Shown: piece by piece, positions 1-8,356 of the stretch | Layout: the number at the start of each line of letters is the position of its first letter | Numbering within the stretch: position 1 is the stretch's first letter | Assembly (NCBI RefSeq): GCF_000975115.1 | Contig: NZ_BBRE01000001.1 | Coordinates: forward strand, 1,207,322 to 1,271,321 | Origin: Demequina oxidasica | GTDB lineage: Bacteria; Actinomycetota; Actinomycetes; Actinomycetales; Demequinaceae | Direction of reading: 5' to 3' | DNA: 64,000 nucleotides | Notes under the pieces: model-generated | What the model was told of the DNA's origin: nothing | Database searches by the model: none | What the model saw: only the letters and a program-made list of their open reading frames with translations | Made by a program: the position numbers and the translations under genes

Positions 1-719
1 AACGATTCCATCATTGCATTGTCGAGTCCGTCGCCCACGGTGCCGAACGAAGGCATGAGACCTGCACTCCGGATTCGGTTGCCGAAGGCCCAAGAAGTGA
101 ATTGGGCTCCATGATCTGCGTGAACAATACCGCCGGGTGCGGGATTGCGGGTCTTGATCGCCATGTCCAAGGCGCTGAGAACGAGCCGGGTGTCTTGGCT
201 GGAGTCGATGGACCATCCGACGATTTTGCGGCTGAAGGCATCGAGCACGCAGCAACAGTAAAGCCAACCTTCACGAGTGCGATGTTGCGTGATATCGGTG
301 ACCCACAGCTCGTTTGGCCGTGACCGGTGGAACTTTCGATTGACGAGGTCATCAGCGGTGACGACGCCACGCAACCGTTTGATCCGCGAGGGTCCTGGCA
401 GACCACGCAGCCCCTCAATGGTCATCAGAGTGCCCACCAGGTGGTCGCTGACGCTGACGCCCATCCCAAGCGTGAGTTCGGCATGGACCCGCCGGTATCC
501 GTAAGTCCCCTTGGACGACAGATGGACCTCACGGATGAGGCCGGTCAACCACTCCCGCCGCATCGCAGTGGGCGAGGTTGAGCGATTGCGGTAGCGGTAG
601 TAACCGGGCTTCGACACACCCAGGATGCGACAGCATGTCAGGACTGGATGTCCGGCGGCGACAAGGACGTCGTGTCCCCTAAGTGAATCCTTTTGGGTGG
701 GGCTTGTCCTCCCCAACAA
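1..719 (-). CDS. IS3-family transposase OrfB (integrase core), partial
   Basis: This frame has no ATG and is easily missed. It encodes the rve/DDE integrase domain that cuts and joins DNA during transposition. Visible motifs are LVAAGHPVLTCCRILGVSK near the N-terminus, GTYGYRRVHAELTLG, WVTDIT (first Asp, near 288-305), HADHGAQFTS (second Asp, near 105-125) and DNAMMES (the Glu, near 4-20), so the full DDE triad is inside the window. The frame is open back to a TTG at 719, which overlaps OrfA. Codons begin one base later than in OrfA (a +1 relation), whereas IS3 elements normally use -1, so this copy may carry an indel. The C-terminus lies beyond base 1. Confidence 0.8.
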   Translation of the reverse strand, partial: MLGRTSPTQKDSLRGHDVLVAAGHPVLTCCRILGVSKPGYYRYRNRSTSPTAMRREWLTGLIREVHLSSKGTYGYRRVHAELTLGMGVSVSDHLVGTLMTIEGLRGLPGPSRIKRLRGVVTADDLVNRKFHRSRPNELWVTDITQHRTREGWLYCCCVLDAFSRKIVGWSIDSSQDTRLVLSALDMAIKTRNPAPGGIVHADHGAQFTSWAFGNRIRSAGLMPSFGTVGDGLDNAMMES

Positions 720-972
720 GACTCGCCGCGACCTGCAAAATCTCGACCTCACGCTCGAGCTCTCGAATCCGTTTTCGTGCTGCCTTAAGTTCTGCGTTTT
801 CTCCGGTGGTGATGCCCGAGATCTCGCCATGGTCGACGCGGTCTTGGCGCACCCAATTACGCAAGCAGCCCTCGCTAACGCCCAGGCTAGGGGCAACAGC
901 GGTGATGGGTTTGCCGGCACGCACCAACGCGACCGCTCGGTAACGAAACTGGGCAGGATAGGCCTTCGGCAT
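679..972 (-). CDS. IS3-family transposase OrfA (HTH protein)
   Basis: A 97-residue protein starting at MPKAYPAQFRYRAVALV. It has the N-terminal helix-turn-helix of IS3 OrfA (PITAVAPSLGVSEGCLRNWV), which binds the terminal repeats. A leucine-zipper-like heptad stretch follows (ENAELKAARKRIRELEREVE) and serves for multimerisation. The longer in-frame extension to 1041 would run towards the terminal repeat, so the Met at 972, which aligns with the family start, is preferred. It ends in GEDKPHPKGFT with a TAG inside the OrfB overlap. Confidence 0.85.
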   Translation of the reverse strand: MPKAYPAQFRYRAVALVRAGKPITAVAPSLGVSEGCLRNWVRQDRVDHGEISGITTGENAELKAARKRIRELEREVEILQVAASLVGEDKPHPKGFT

Positions 973-1070
973 GTTCAGACTCCTTGTACTCGAGCCAAAA
1001 CAACACTCTGCCACTGGTAACCAAACTATGGGGCAGGTCAACGGGTCAACGAAACCCGGGGCAGTCCCAC

Positions 1071-1385
1071 GTGCGAGGAGTGGAGGTTCTGAGCCCGATA
1101 ATCACGTTGTTCGGTGATCGATGGAGCTTGAGCATCAAGTGTCCCTGGACGGGGACTATAGGTGGTCGAAGTCGGTCTTGGGACGACGACGACATCGAGG
1201 GACGCATGCAAATCCAGGACTACGTTGGAGAGCTAGTTGGCGAAAGTTTGGTCGAGGTGATCCAGTCGGGAAGGTCGGTCTGGTTCAAATTTTCTACATC
1301 GACATTGGTCGTGACCCCGGACACAGATCTTGACCCATGGGTTCTTACTTTGCCCGGAGGGTTCATGGTCGGCGGGCTTCAGTGA
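1071..1385 (+). pseudogene. 3' fragment of an uncharacterised small protein gene beside the IS end
   Basis: The frame from GTG 1071 to TGA 1385 encodes 104 residues that read like a folded domain rather than noise: VEVLSPIITLFGDRWSLSI, an acidic WDDDDIEG stretch, VGELVGESLVEV, and TDLDPWVLTLPGG near the end. The frame begins two bases after the putative IS end, so the upstream half of the gene was probably displaced by the insertion. The style resembles short actinobacterial proteins of unknown function; I do not assign a family. It could still be translated from GTG 1071, but no ribosome-binding site is clear. Confidence 0.45.
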
Positions 1386-1453
1386 TGTGTTGGCACAGCA
1401 AGTTGCCCGGGATTTCGGAACGATCGGGGGAGCAGACTGAACTTCCCCCCGGT
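1386..1453. other. junction region with a second IS-like end
   Basis: This stretch separates the orphan fragment from the broken glycosyltransferase. At 1438-1457 the forward strand reads TGAACTTCCCCCCGGTTTAG. Its TG-start and C-run followed by GGTTT resemble the probable IS end at 1050-1069, facing the other way, so it may be a scar of an older insertion. No gene is visible. Confidence 0.25.
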
Positions 1454-2032
1454 TTAGTTTTGGGCCGCGCGTCTGATTTGCGTTGTATTGATGGTCTCCA
1501 TGCAGTAGCTGAACTGCGTCACGATGTTCAGGCGGTACAGCGAATACCGGGAGTAGGCGCGAAAGCCGGACGCGGCATCGGGCAACTTGGTACCCGCCGC
1601 CTTGTTGACGACCCACGAACCGAACCGCTGCATCGTCTTCTTGAAGGGTGAGAAGTGTTCGATGGTGTGTGTCTGGCGGTCGCCCATGACGATGTCCGCG
1701 TCACCGGCGATGATGGGGGCCACCAGGTCGCCGATGCGGTCGCCGGGGTATTGGTTGTCGCCGTCGGTGTTGACGACGATGTCGGCGCCGATGCTCAGGG
1801 CGTACTCGACGCCATCGCGGAAAGAACGTGCTAGCCCCATGTTGCGGGCGTGGCGGACGATGTGGGTGACGCCGTGCGCGCGGGCGACCTCGACAGTGCG
1901 GTCCGAAGAACCGTCGTCGATGATCACGATCTCAATTTCATCCACGCCGTCGAGGTGCGTGGGTAGGCCTTCGAGCACGCTCGCGAGCGTGGACTCCTCG
2001 TTGAGGCACGGGACCTGGATGACAACCTTCAC
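1454..2032 (-). pseudogene. family 2 glycosyltransferase, C-terminally truncated
   Basis: A 192-residue GT-A fold enzyme of the dolichol-phosphate-mannose-synthase type, which moves sugar from a nucleotide donor to a lipid or glycan carrier. Visible are IQVPCLNEESTL at the N-terminus, IVIIDDGSSDRT, and the DXD-like metal site NTDGDNQYPGD. The GTG at 2032 is chosen because the domain starts there and TACGCT lies exactly 6 nt upstream (2039-2044). Family members continue past SYCMETI with further helices and often membrane segments. Here the frame turns to NTTQIRRAAQN and stops, next to an IS-like scar. It is probably a broken gene, although the catalytic core is complete. Confidence 0.7.
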
Positions 2033-2144
2033 GGCACCAGCGTATCTGGGTGACCAAGCGGTTACGGCGCGCGTTTCAAGATGCGCCGAGCGTGAAGCCA
2101 GGTTAGCGTCGCTAGGGTCCAAACCCATATGAAAGGGACAAACA

Positions 2145-4454
2145 ATGACATTAGCGCTACGCACGTCCGCCAGAGTTGTCGCGACCGCGGCGGCCATCGG
2201 CGGCCTCGCTACCCTCGCCATCACCCCGGCGCAGGCGGCTGAGGACGACACAACTGTGCAGATTCTGGGCATCAACGACTTTCATGGTCGGCTGTTGCCC
2301 AACTCCTTCTCGGGAGACGCAGGCGCGGCCGTACTCGGAGGCGCCATTGATGCGCTCGAGGCCGACTACCCCGATTCAGTGTTCGCCGCAGCCGGCGACC
2401 TCATCGGTGCCTCGACGTTTGAGAGTTTTGTCCAGCAGGACAAGCCCACCATCGACGCGTTCAATGCGATGGGCCTCGACGTGTCGGCAGTGGGCAACCA
2501 CGAGTTCGACCAGGGATACGACGACCTGGTGAACCGTGTGATGGCACCCTACGATGCCGACTCGAACCCCTATGGCGGCGCTATGTGGGAGTACCTGGGA
2601 GCGAACGTCCGCGACGCAGCGGGTGACCCCGCCCTCCCGGAGACCTGGACTGAGGACTTTGGCGACGTCAAGGTCGGATTTGTTGGTGCTGTTACCGACC
2701 ACCTTCACGAGCTTGTCAGCCCGTCAGGAATCGAGGGCCTCACCATCGAGGAGCCCTACGTCGCCGCCAACCGCTCCGCCGAGCAGCTGAAGGCAGACGG
2801 TGCAGACCTGGTGGTCCTGCTGGTTCACGAGGGGGCGTCCAGCACGGACATCGCCGATGCTGTGGACCCCAACAGCGACTTCGGGGAGATCGTGACCAAC
2901 GTTAGCGAAGACGTGGATGCGATTATCTCCGGTCACACACATCTGGCGTACGACCATCGCGTGCCGGTCAAGGCCTGGCAGGACGAGGGCCGCGCCGTGA
3001 CCGAGCGTCCCGTGGTCTCCGCCGGTCAGTACGGCGTCAACCTCAACCAACTGCTCTTCACGCTCGATGCGAACGGCGACGTGGTGGGACTCGAGACATC
3101 GATCATCCCGCTCTACAACGCCTACGATCCAAATGCCGACGTGGCCGGGATCGTTCAGGACGCGGTCGACAGTGCCGAGCCCCTGGGAGCGGCTGTGATC
3201 GGTCAGATCGATGCTCCGCTCTACCGCGCCTCACTCGCCGGTGGCGACCCAGGCTCGGCGCGTGGCGCTGAGTCGACCCTCGGCAACGGCGTCGCCGATG
3301 TCCAGCTGTGGGCAACCCAGGAGTCGGGTGCACAAATTGCCTTCATGAATCCCGGCGGCCTTCGCGCAGACCTGCTCGGCGAGGCCGACGGCAACCGCAA
3401 GAAGTACCCGAGTGACGTCACCTTCAAGCAGGCGGCCGACGTTCAGCCGTTCGCCAACACGCTGGTGACGATGACGCTCACAGGAGAGCAGATCTCCGAC
3501 GTGTTGGAGGAGCAGTGGCAGCCGGAAGGTTCTTCTCGTCCCTTCCTGCGACTGGGCACTTCAACTGGGTTCACGTACTCATATGACCCCACCGCCGATG
3601 CTGGCGAACGGATTGAGAACATGTACCTGGATGGCGAGCTGATCGGGACCGACGACACCTACACGGTGACGGCGAACTCATTCCTTGCGGCCGGGGGAGA
3701 CAACTTCTCGACCCTCGCCGAGGGAACCAACGTCGCGGACTCCGGACGCGTGGACCTGCAGGCCATGGTCGATTACCTCGGCGACAATGGCACGCTCGAG
3801 GTGGATCCCACGCAGCACGCAGTGGGCGTGACCGGCATGACCGACGAGCCAGTCGTCAAGGGAGACACTGTCTCATTTGACCTCAGTTCGCTCATGATGA
3901 CCGGTCCCGGCGACACGCTGGACAAGAAGGTAAAGGTCTCCATTGGCGGCAAGAACCGTGGCAAGTTCGCTGTCACGAATGAGCAGCAGACCGACGCGTA
4001 TGACGAGCAGGGCACCGCTCACGTCGAGTTCACTGTCCCCAAGTTGCCTGAGGGCGACACGGTGATCGAGGTCACGGGCACCAAGACCGGCACGATGGTG
4101 CGGATTCCCGTGACCATCGGCGCCGCTCCTACGGTTGCTCAGTGCGCAGTGGACTACACGATCCACGGCACGTGGCCCAATGGTTTCCTCTCACAGGTGA
4201 CCGTCACCAACGACTCCGAGACTGCAGTCAACGGCTGGGACCTGGCGTGGGACTTCACGGCTGGCGAGAGCATCCGCAACCTGTGGTCCGGAGATGACAG
4301 CCAGACGGGATCCTCGGTGCACGTCAAGAACCTGTCGTGGAACTCGACCATCGGCGCTGGTGACTCGGTGACGTTCGGCTTCGTCGGCTCTGGAAGTGGG
4401 CCGGTTGATCCGACTGCCTTCTCCCTCAACGGGAACCAGTGCACGGTGAGCTAG
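2145..4454 (+). CDS. secreted 5'-nucleotidase/UshA-like metallophosphoesterase with C-terminal CBM2
   Basis: A 769-residue exported enzyme expected to release phosphate from nucleotides or related esters outside the cell. The signal peptide is at about 1-31 (ending TPAQAAED). The calcineurin-like domain has LGINDFHGRLLPN, AAGDLIGAS, GNHEFDQGYDD and ISGHTHLAYDHR, supplying the two-metal ligands. The 5'-nucleotidase C-terminal domain has MNPGGLRADLLG and SFLAAGGDNF. After a beta-rich linker, the last 100 residues (from CAVDYTIHGTWPNGF, with NGWDLAWDF and the final NGNQCTV) match a family 2 carbohydrate-binding module with its two Cys near the ends. AAAGGGA lies before the ATG. Nucleotidase fused to a cellulose-binding module is unusual. 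Confidence 0.9.
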   Translation: MTLALRTSARVVATAAAIGGLATLAITPAQAAEDDTTVQILGINDFHGRLLPNSFSGDAGAAVLGGAIDALEADYPDSVFAAAGDLIGASTFESFVQQDKPTIDAFNAMGLDVSAVGNHEFDQGYDDLVNRVMAPYDADSNPYGGAMWEYLGANVRDAAGDPALPETWTEDFGDVKVGFVGAVTDHLHELVSPSGIEGLTIEEPYVAANRSAEQLKADGADLVVLLVHEGASSTDIADAVDPNSDFGEIVTNVSEDVDAIISGHTHLAYDHRVPVKAWQDEGRAVTERPVVSAGQYGVNLNQLLFTLDANGDVVGLETSIIPLYNAYDPNADVAGIVQDAVDSAEPLGAAVIGQIDAPLYRASLAGGDPGSARGAESTLGNGVADVQLWATQESGAQIAFMNPGGLRADLLGEADGNRKKYPSDVTFKQAADVQPFANTLVTMTLTGEQISDVLEEQWQPEGSSRPFLRLGTSTGFTYSYDPTADAGERIENMYLDGELIGTDDTYTVTANSFLAAGGDNFSTLAEGTNVADSGRVDLQAMVDYLGDNGTLEVDPTQHAVGVTGMTDEPVVKGDTVSFDLSSLMMTGPGDTLDKKVKVSIGGKNRGKFAVTNEQQTDAYDEQGTAHVEFTVPKLPEGDTVIEVTGTKTGTMVRIPVTIGAAPTVAQCAVDYTIHGTWPNGFLSQVTVTNDSETAVNGWDLAWDFTAGESIRNLWSGDDSQTGSSVHVKNLSWNSTIGAGDSVTFGFVGSGSGPVDPTAFSLNGNQCTVS

Positions 4455-4487
4455 TACCAACCGCGGCGAGCAGTTCGCCGAATCGCG

Positions 4488-4519
4488 ACGCCCGGCTTCC
4501 CCATGGGGAAGCCGGGCGT
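4488..4519 (+). terminator. intrinsic terminator after the nucleotidase
   Basis: A perfect 15-bp stem (ACGCCCGGCTTCCCC and its complement) with a 2-nt centre lies 34 nt after the stop codon. It is followed by only a short T stretch, as is usual in GC-rich actinobacteria. Confidence 0.8.
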
Positions 4520-4632
4520 TTGCGTATTCCAAGGCGCATTGATGGTGTCGATGTCAGTGGTGTTCACAACGATGGGGTGATGCCCAAATTCACTCGTGCT
4601 GCCAGCTCACCGACTCCCAATGCTCCCGGACT

Positions 4633-4665
4633 GTTGCGCGATGCGCAACGCGCTACACTAGTGCT
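4633..4665 (+). promoter_or_regulatory. higBA promoter and palindromic operator
   Basis: The palindrome GTTGCGC-GAT-GCGCAAC (4633-4649) is followed by a -10 box TACACT (4654-4659) exactly 6 nt before the GTG of higB. The palindrome covers the -35 position, where the HigA antitoxin would be expected to bind and repress its own operon. The predicted mRNA is leaderless. Confidence 0.6.
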
Positions 4666-4944
4666 GTGATCAAGTCCTTTCGCCATAAGGGCTTGCGCAT
4701 GCTCTACGAAACGGGAAGCGTCGCAGGTGTCCAGCCTCAGCATGGAAGGAGACTGCGCATGCAACTCGCGGCGCTTGACACCGCTCATTCGATCGATGAT
4801 ATGGACGTCCCAGGATTCAGACTTCATGGACTTAAGGGTGGAATGTCCGGTCGTTGGTCGATCTCGGTGAGCGGCAACTGGAGGGTGACGTTCGAGTTTC
4901 GTGATGGAAACGCCTACGTCCTGAACTACGAGGACTATCACTGA
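4666..4944 (+). CDS. higB: HigB-type toxin of a type II toxin-antitoxin system
   Basis: A 92-residue RelE/HigB-fold protein, expected to cleave mRNA on the ribosome when free of antitoxin. Family features are the N-terminal IKSFRHKGLRMLYETG, the central LDTAHSIDDMDVPGFRLHGLK and the C-terminal SGNWRVTFEF followed by YVLNYEDYH, a standard HigB layout at normal length. It starts with GTG and no leader. Toxin first and antitoxin second is the typical higBA order, and the stop codon overlaps the antitoxin ATG (shared base 4944). The ends look intact. Confidence 0.92.
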   Translation: MIKSFRHKGLRMLYETGSVAGVQPQHGRRLRMQLAALDTAHSIDDMDVPGFRLHGLKGGMSGRWSISVSGNWRVTFEFRDGNAYVLNYEDYH

Positions 4945-5249
4945 TGGATGTACTACAGGAAATGCACAATCCGCCGCACCCCGGGGAGTTCATCTCGGCG
5001 GTCTACCTCGTGCCACTTGCGATGAGCGGTCGCGAGCTGGCTGTTCGCCTTGATGTATCACCTTCCACGCTTAGCCGGGTGCTGAAAGGCTCTCATCGCA
5101 TCAGCCCCGAGATGGCGTTGCGTCTGTCCAAGGCGCTCGGCCGCAGTGCCGAGAGTTGGCTAGCGCTGCAGGATGCTCGCGACCTCTGGGTTGCTCGCCA
5201 GAACGTCGACTTGGACCGTGTGCAGCCGGTGTCGGTAGGGTCCGCCTAG
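4944..5249 (+). CDS. higA: HigA-family antitoxin (XRE helix-turn-helix)
   Basis: A 101-residue addiction-module antidote. It opens with the HigA signature NPPHPGEFI, followed by an XRE helix-turn-helix ([20 protein letters not shown]) and the conserved [20 protein letters not shown]. It should neutralise HigB by direct binding and repress the operon at the palindrome at 4633. Start and toxin stop overlap (TGATG), so translation is probably coupled. Confidence 0.93.
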   Translation: MDVLQEMHNPPHPGEFISAVYLVPLAMSGRELAVRLDVSPSTLSRVLKGSHRISPEMALRLSKALGRSAESWLALQDARDLWVARQNVDLDRVQPVSVGSA

Positions 5250-5338
5250 ATCGCGAGATTGGCCAGCGGGGCGATCTCAACGCCCATATGCCGAACCCCC
5301 GTCTATCGCGTGTGCCGCGGATGCGACACAATAGGTCG

Positions 5339-8185
5339 GTGACTTCGTTCTCTGATCGCCATGTAGGCCCCGACTCTGATGCCATCGCACAGATGCTTAA
5401 GACGGTCGGCCATTCGTCCCTTGCCACGCTCATTGATGCGGCCGTCCCGGAGTCGATCCGCGGCGACGACGTGCTCGTCCTGCCGGAGGCGCTCACCGAG
5501 CGCGAGGCTCTGGGCGCTCTGCAGGGTTTCGCGCAGCGCAATAAGGTCCAGGTCCAGATGATTGGCCAGGGCTACTCGGACACCATTACGCCCATGGTCA
5601 TTCAGCGAAACATCCTCGAGAATCCAGCCTGGTACACGGCCTACACGCCCTACCAGGCAGAGATCTCGCAGGGTCGTCTCGAGGCCATGCTGAACTACCA
5701 GACCATGGTCTCCGACCTCACCGGCCTGCCGGTCGCGGGCGCCTCTCTCCTCGACGAGGCCACCGCCGTCTCCGAGGCGATGCTACTCATGCGCCGTGCC
5801 GTCAAGGGCAAGGACGGCGGCGTGATCATCCTCGACGCCGAGTGCCTTCCTCAGACCATCGCCGTGGTCAAGGCCCAGGCCGACGCCATCAAGCTGCCAA
5901 TGCGCGTCGAAGTACTGGGTGACGATTGGACTGCGCCCGATGACCTGGTGGGTGTGGTCATCCAACAACCCGGAGCATCGGGCCGGGTCCGTGACATTTC
6001 TCACTTGGTGGGGGCCGCGCATGAGGCCGGCGGCCTGGTCACCGTCGCCGCGGACATCCTGTCGCTGTGCGTCATCAAATCGCCCGGCGAGCTGGGTGCA
6101 GACATCGCGGTGGGCTCCACGCAACGCTTTGGCGTCCCCCTCTTCTTTGGCGGCCCCCACGCCGCGTACATGGCGGTTACGAAGGGTCTCGAGCGCCAGT
6201 TGCCCGGCCGCCTCGTGGGCGTCTCGGTGGATGCCGACGGCCACACCGCGTACCGCCTGGCACTGCAGACCCGTGAGCAGCACATTCGTCGGGACAAGGC
6301 CACGTCAAACATCTGCACCGCTCAGGCGCTTCTCGCCATCACGGCGTCGATGTACGCGGTCTATCACGGTCCCGAGGGTCTGCGCGAGATTGCGCTGCGC
6401 GTCCACACCATGGCCGCGACCCTTGCCGATGCGCTGAGTGCCCGCGGAATCACCATCCGCCACGCGGAGTTCTACGACACCATCGTGGTCGAGGTGCCTC
6501 GCGGAGCCGACTCGATTCTTGTGCGCTCCGCTGCCCGTGGCATCAACATCCACAAGATCGACGACGATGCTGTGTCCATCGCGTGCGACGAACTCACCAC
6601 GGTGGACATCCTCACGGACATCGTCGCCGCGGTCTTGGACCGCCAGCCCGAGCGCACCGTCTACTCGGGGCCGTCAGTCAAGATCCCGCGCGAGATGCGC
6701 CGCACCTCTGACTACCTCGAGCACCCGATCTTCCACGCGCACCGTTCCGAGACGTCGCTCATGCGCTACATGCGCAAACTGGCCGACCGTGACCTCGCGC
6801 TGGACCGCACGATGATCCCGCTGGGCTCGTGCACCATGAAGCTCAACTCAGCGGTGGAGATGGCGCCCATTAGTTGGCCGGGCTTCGCGAGCATCCACCC
6901 CTTCGCGCCGTCGGAGCAGACCGCTGGCTACCGCGACATGATCGCGCAGCTCGAGCAGTGGCTTGCGGAGATTACCGGCTACGCCGCGGTCTCCGTTCAG
7001 CCCAATGCGGGCTCGCGCGGCGAGTACGCCGGCCTGCTTGCCATCCACGCGTATCACGCCTCCCTGGGCGAATCAGAGCGCGATGTGTGCCTAATCCCGG
7101 CATCGGCGCACGGTACGAACGCAGCATCGGCCGTCCTGGCAGGGCTGCGCGTAGTGGTCGTCGCGACCGCCGAGAATGGCGAAATCTCGCTCGAGGATCT
7201 CCACGCGAAGCTGGCCGCGAACGAAGGCCGCATCAGTTCCATCATGCTGACCTACCCCTCGACGCACGGTGTGTACGAGGAGCACGTGGGCGAGGTGTGC
7301 GCCGCGGTGCACGACGCCGGCGGCCAGGTCTACATCGACGGCGCAAACCTCAACGCGCTGGTGGGCCTCGCGAAGCCCGGGCACTTTGGTGGCGATGTGT
7401 CGCACCTGAACCTGCACAAGACGTTCTGCATCCCACACGGTGGTGGCGGTCCCGGAGTGGGCCCCGTAGCAGTGGCCAAGCACCTGGTGCCGTTCCTGCC
7501 TGAGGTTCGTCAGTCCATTCAGACGCCGGATGAGCTCGAGCGCGTGGGCGCGGCGGTCTCCGCAGCCCCCTACGGTTCCGCAGGAATCCTGCCAATATCT
7601 TGGGCGTACATCGCGATGATGGGCCACGACGGCCTGACCTACGCGACGCAGACCGCAGTGCTCGCGGCTAACTATGTTGCCGCTCGCCTCGACGAGCACT
7701 TCCCGGTGCTTTACCGCGGCCCCGGCGGCCTGGTCGCGCACGAATGCATCCTTGACCTGCGCCCGCTCACCAAGGCCACCGGAGTGACCGCGGAGGATGT
7801 GGCCAAGCGACTTATTGACTTCGGCATCCACGCGCCTACGATGTCTTTCCCGGTGGCGGGAACCTTGATGGTGGAGCCCACCGAGTCTGAGGACAAGGGT
7901 GAGATCGATCGCTTCATCGACGCGATGATCGCCATTCGTGGCGAGATCGCAGACGTGGAGGCAAGCAAGATCGCCGTCGAGGATTCCCCGCTGCGCCACG
8001 CGCCCCACACCGTGGACATGGTAGTGAGCGACTCGTGGGGTCAGGCCTACTCGCGTGAGCAGGCGGCCTTCCCCGTCGATGGCCTCCGCCGTGACAAGTA
8101 CTGGTCGCCCGTGCGCCGCATCGACAACGCTCACGGCGACCGCAACCTGGTGTGCGCGTGCCCGCCCCTCGAGGACTATTCGTAG
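5339..8185 (+). CDS. gcvP: glycine dehydrogenase (decarboxylating), P-protein
   Basis: A 948-residue PLP enzyme that decarboxylates glycine and passes the aminomethyl group to lipoylated GcvH. It has the single-chain length of fused P-proteins (N- and C-halves together). Visible are [15 protein letters not shown] at the N-terminus, [12 protein letters not shown], the glycine-rich [10 protein letters not shown] and the PLP lysine in NLHKTFC (K694). GTG 5339 is chosen over the ATG at 5321 because the family start aligns there and CACAAT (5327-5332) ends exactly 6 nt before it. Its partners gcvT and gcvH lie about 17 kb downstream beyond a signalling cluster, so the operon is split. Confidence 0.97.
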   Translation: MTSFSDRHVGPDSDAIAQMLKTVGHSSLATLIDAAVPESIRGDDVLVLPEALTEREALGALQGFAQRNKVQVQMIGQGYSDTITPMVIQRNILENPAWYTAYTPYQAEISQGRLEAMLNYQTMVSDLTGLPVAGASLLDEATAVSEAMLLMRRAVKGKDGGVIILDAECLPQTIAVVKAQADAIKLPMRVEVLGDDWTAPDDLVGVVIQQPGASGRVRDISHLVGAAHEAGGLVTVAADILSLCVIKSPGELGADIAVGSTQRFGVPLFFGGPHAAYMAVTKGLERQLPGRLVGVSVDADGHTAYRLALQTREQHIRRDKATSNICTAQALLAITASMYAVYHGPEGLREIALRVHTMAATLADALSARGITIRHAEFYDTIVVEVPRGADSILVRSAARGINIHKIDDDAVSIACDELTTVDILTDIVAAVLDRQPERTVYSGPSVKIPREMRRTSDYLEHPIFHAHRSETSLMRYMRKLADRDLALDRTMIPLGSCTMKLNSAVEMAPISWPGFASIHPFAPSEQTAGYRDMIAQLEQWLAEITGYAAVSVQPNAGSRGEYAGLLAIHAYHASLGESERDVCLIPASAHGTNAASAVLAGLRVVVVATAENGEISLEDLHAKLAANEGRISSIMLTYPSTHGVYEEHVGEVCAAVHDAGGQVYIDGANLNALVGLAKPGHFGGDVSHLNLHKTFCIPHGGGGPGVGPVAVAKHLVPFLPEVRQSIQTPDELERVGAAVSAAPYGSAGILPISWAYIAMMGHDGLTYATQTAVLAANYVAARLDEHFPVLYRGPGGLVAHECILDLRPLTKATGVTAEDVAKRLIDFGIHAPTMSFPVAGTLMVEPTESEDKGEIDRFIDAMIAIRGEIADVEASKIAVEDSPLRHAPHTVDMVVSDSWGQAYSREQAAFPVDGLRRDKYWSPVRRIDNAHGDRNLVCACPPLEDYS

Positions 8186-8251
8186 AACACTCTCCCAGCG
8201 GACAATTCACTGCGTTTCACGTCGAACTTGTCACACTGCGCTTTGTACATT

Positions 8252-8279
8252 TTGTCCACTCGCATGCGTCGGTTAGTCT
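8252..8279 (+). promoter_or_regulatory. candidate promoter of the kinase/Fn3 cluster
   Basis: TTGTCC (8252-8257), 16 bp, then TAGTCT (8274-8279). A GCGTC...GACGC inverted repeat spans the -10 region. This would give a leader of about 70 nt before the kinase start. Confidence 0.35.
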
Positions 8280-8356
8280 GACGCTGGATTTGTTGAGGCT
8301 GCACAGCCGCTCCTCGAAAATTAGAACTGTTCCGCTAGCGAGCCTTGGGGGGTTAT

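Larger units (their letters stand above)
1..1069 (-). mobile_element. IS3-family insertion sequence, truncated by window edge
   Basis: The element holds the usual two reverse-strand frames of an IS3 transposase (OrfA, then OrfB). Its outer end is probably 1050-1069: read on the reverse strand this is TGGGACTGCCCCGGGTTTCG, the TG-start, C-rich terminal repeat type common in actinobacterial IS3 elements. The other end lies left of base 1, so the partner repeat and target duplication cannot be checked. Confidence 0.8.

Noticed and set aside
11-418. 135-residue reverse frame inside the IS
   Set aside because: It is out of phase with the real OrfB, which carries the DDE motifs; this frame has no transposase features.
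5250-5338. Glycine riboswitch before gcvP
   Set aside because: The gap is under 90 bp and the promoter box sits 6 nt before the start, leaving no room for an aptamer.
7091-8134. 347-residue reverse frame opposite gcvP
   Set aside because: Antisense shadow with no motif; gcvP is certain on the other strand.
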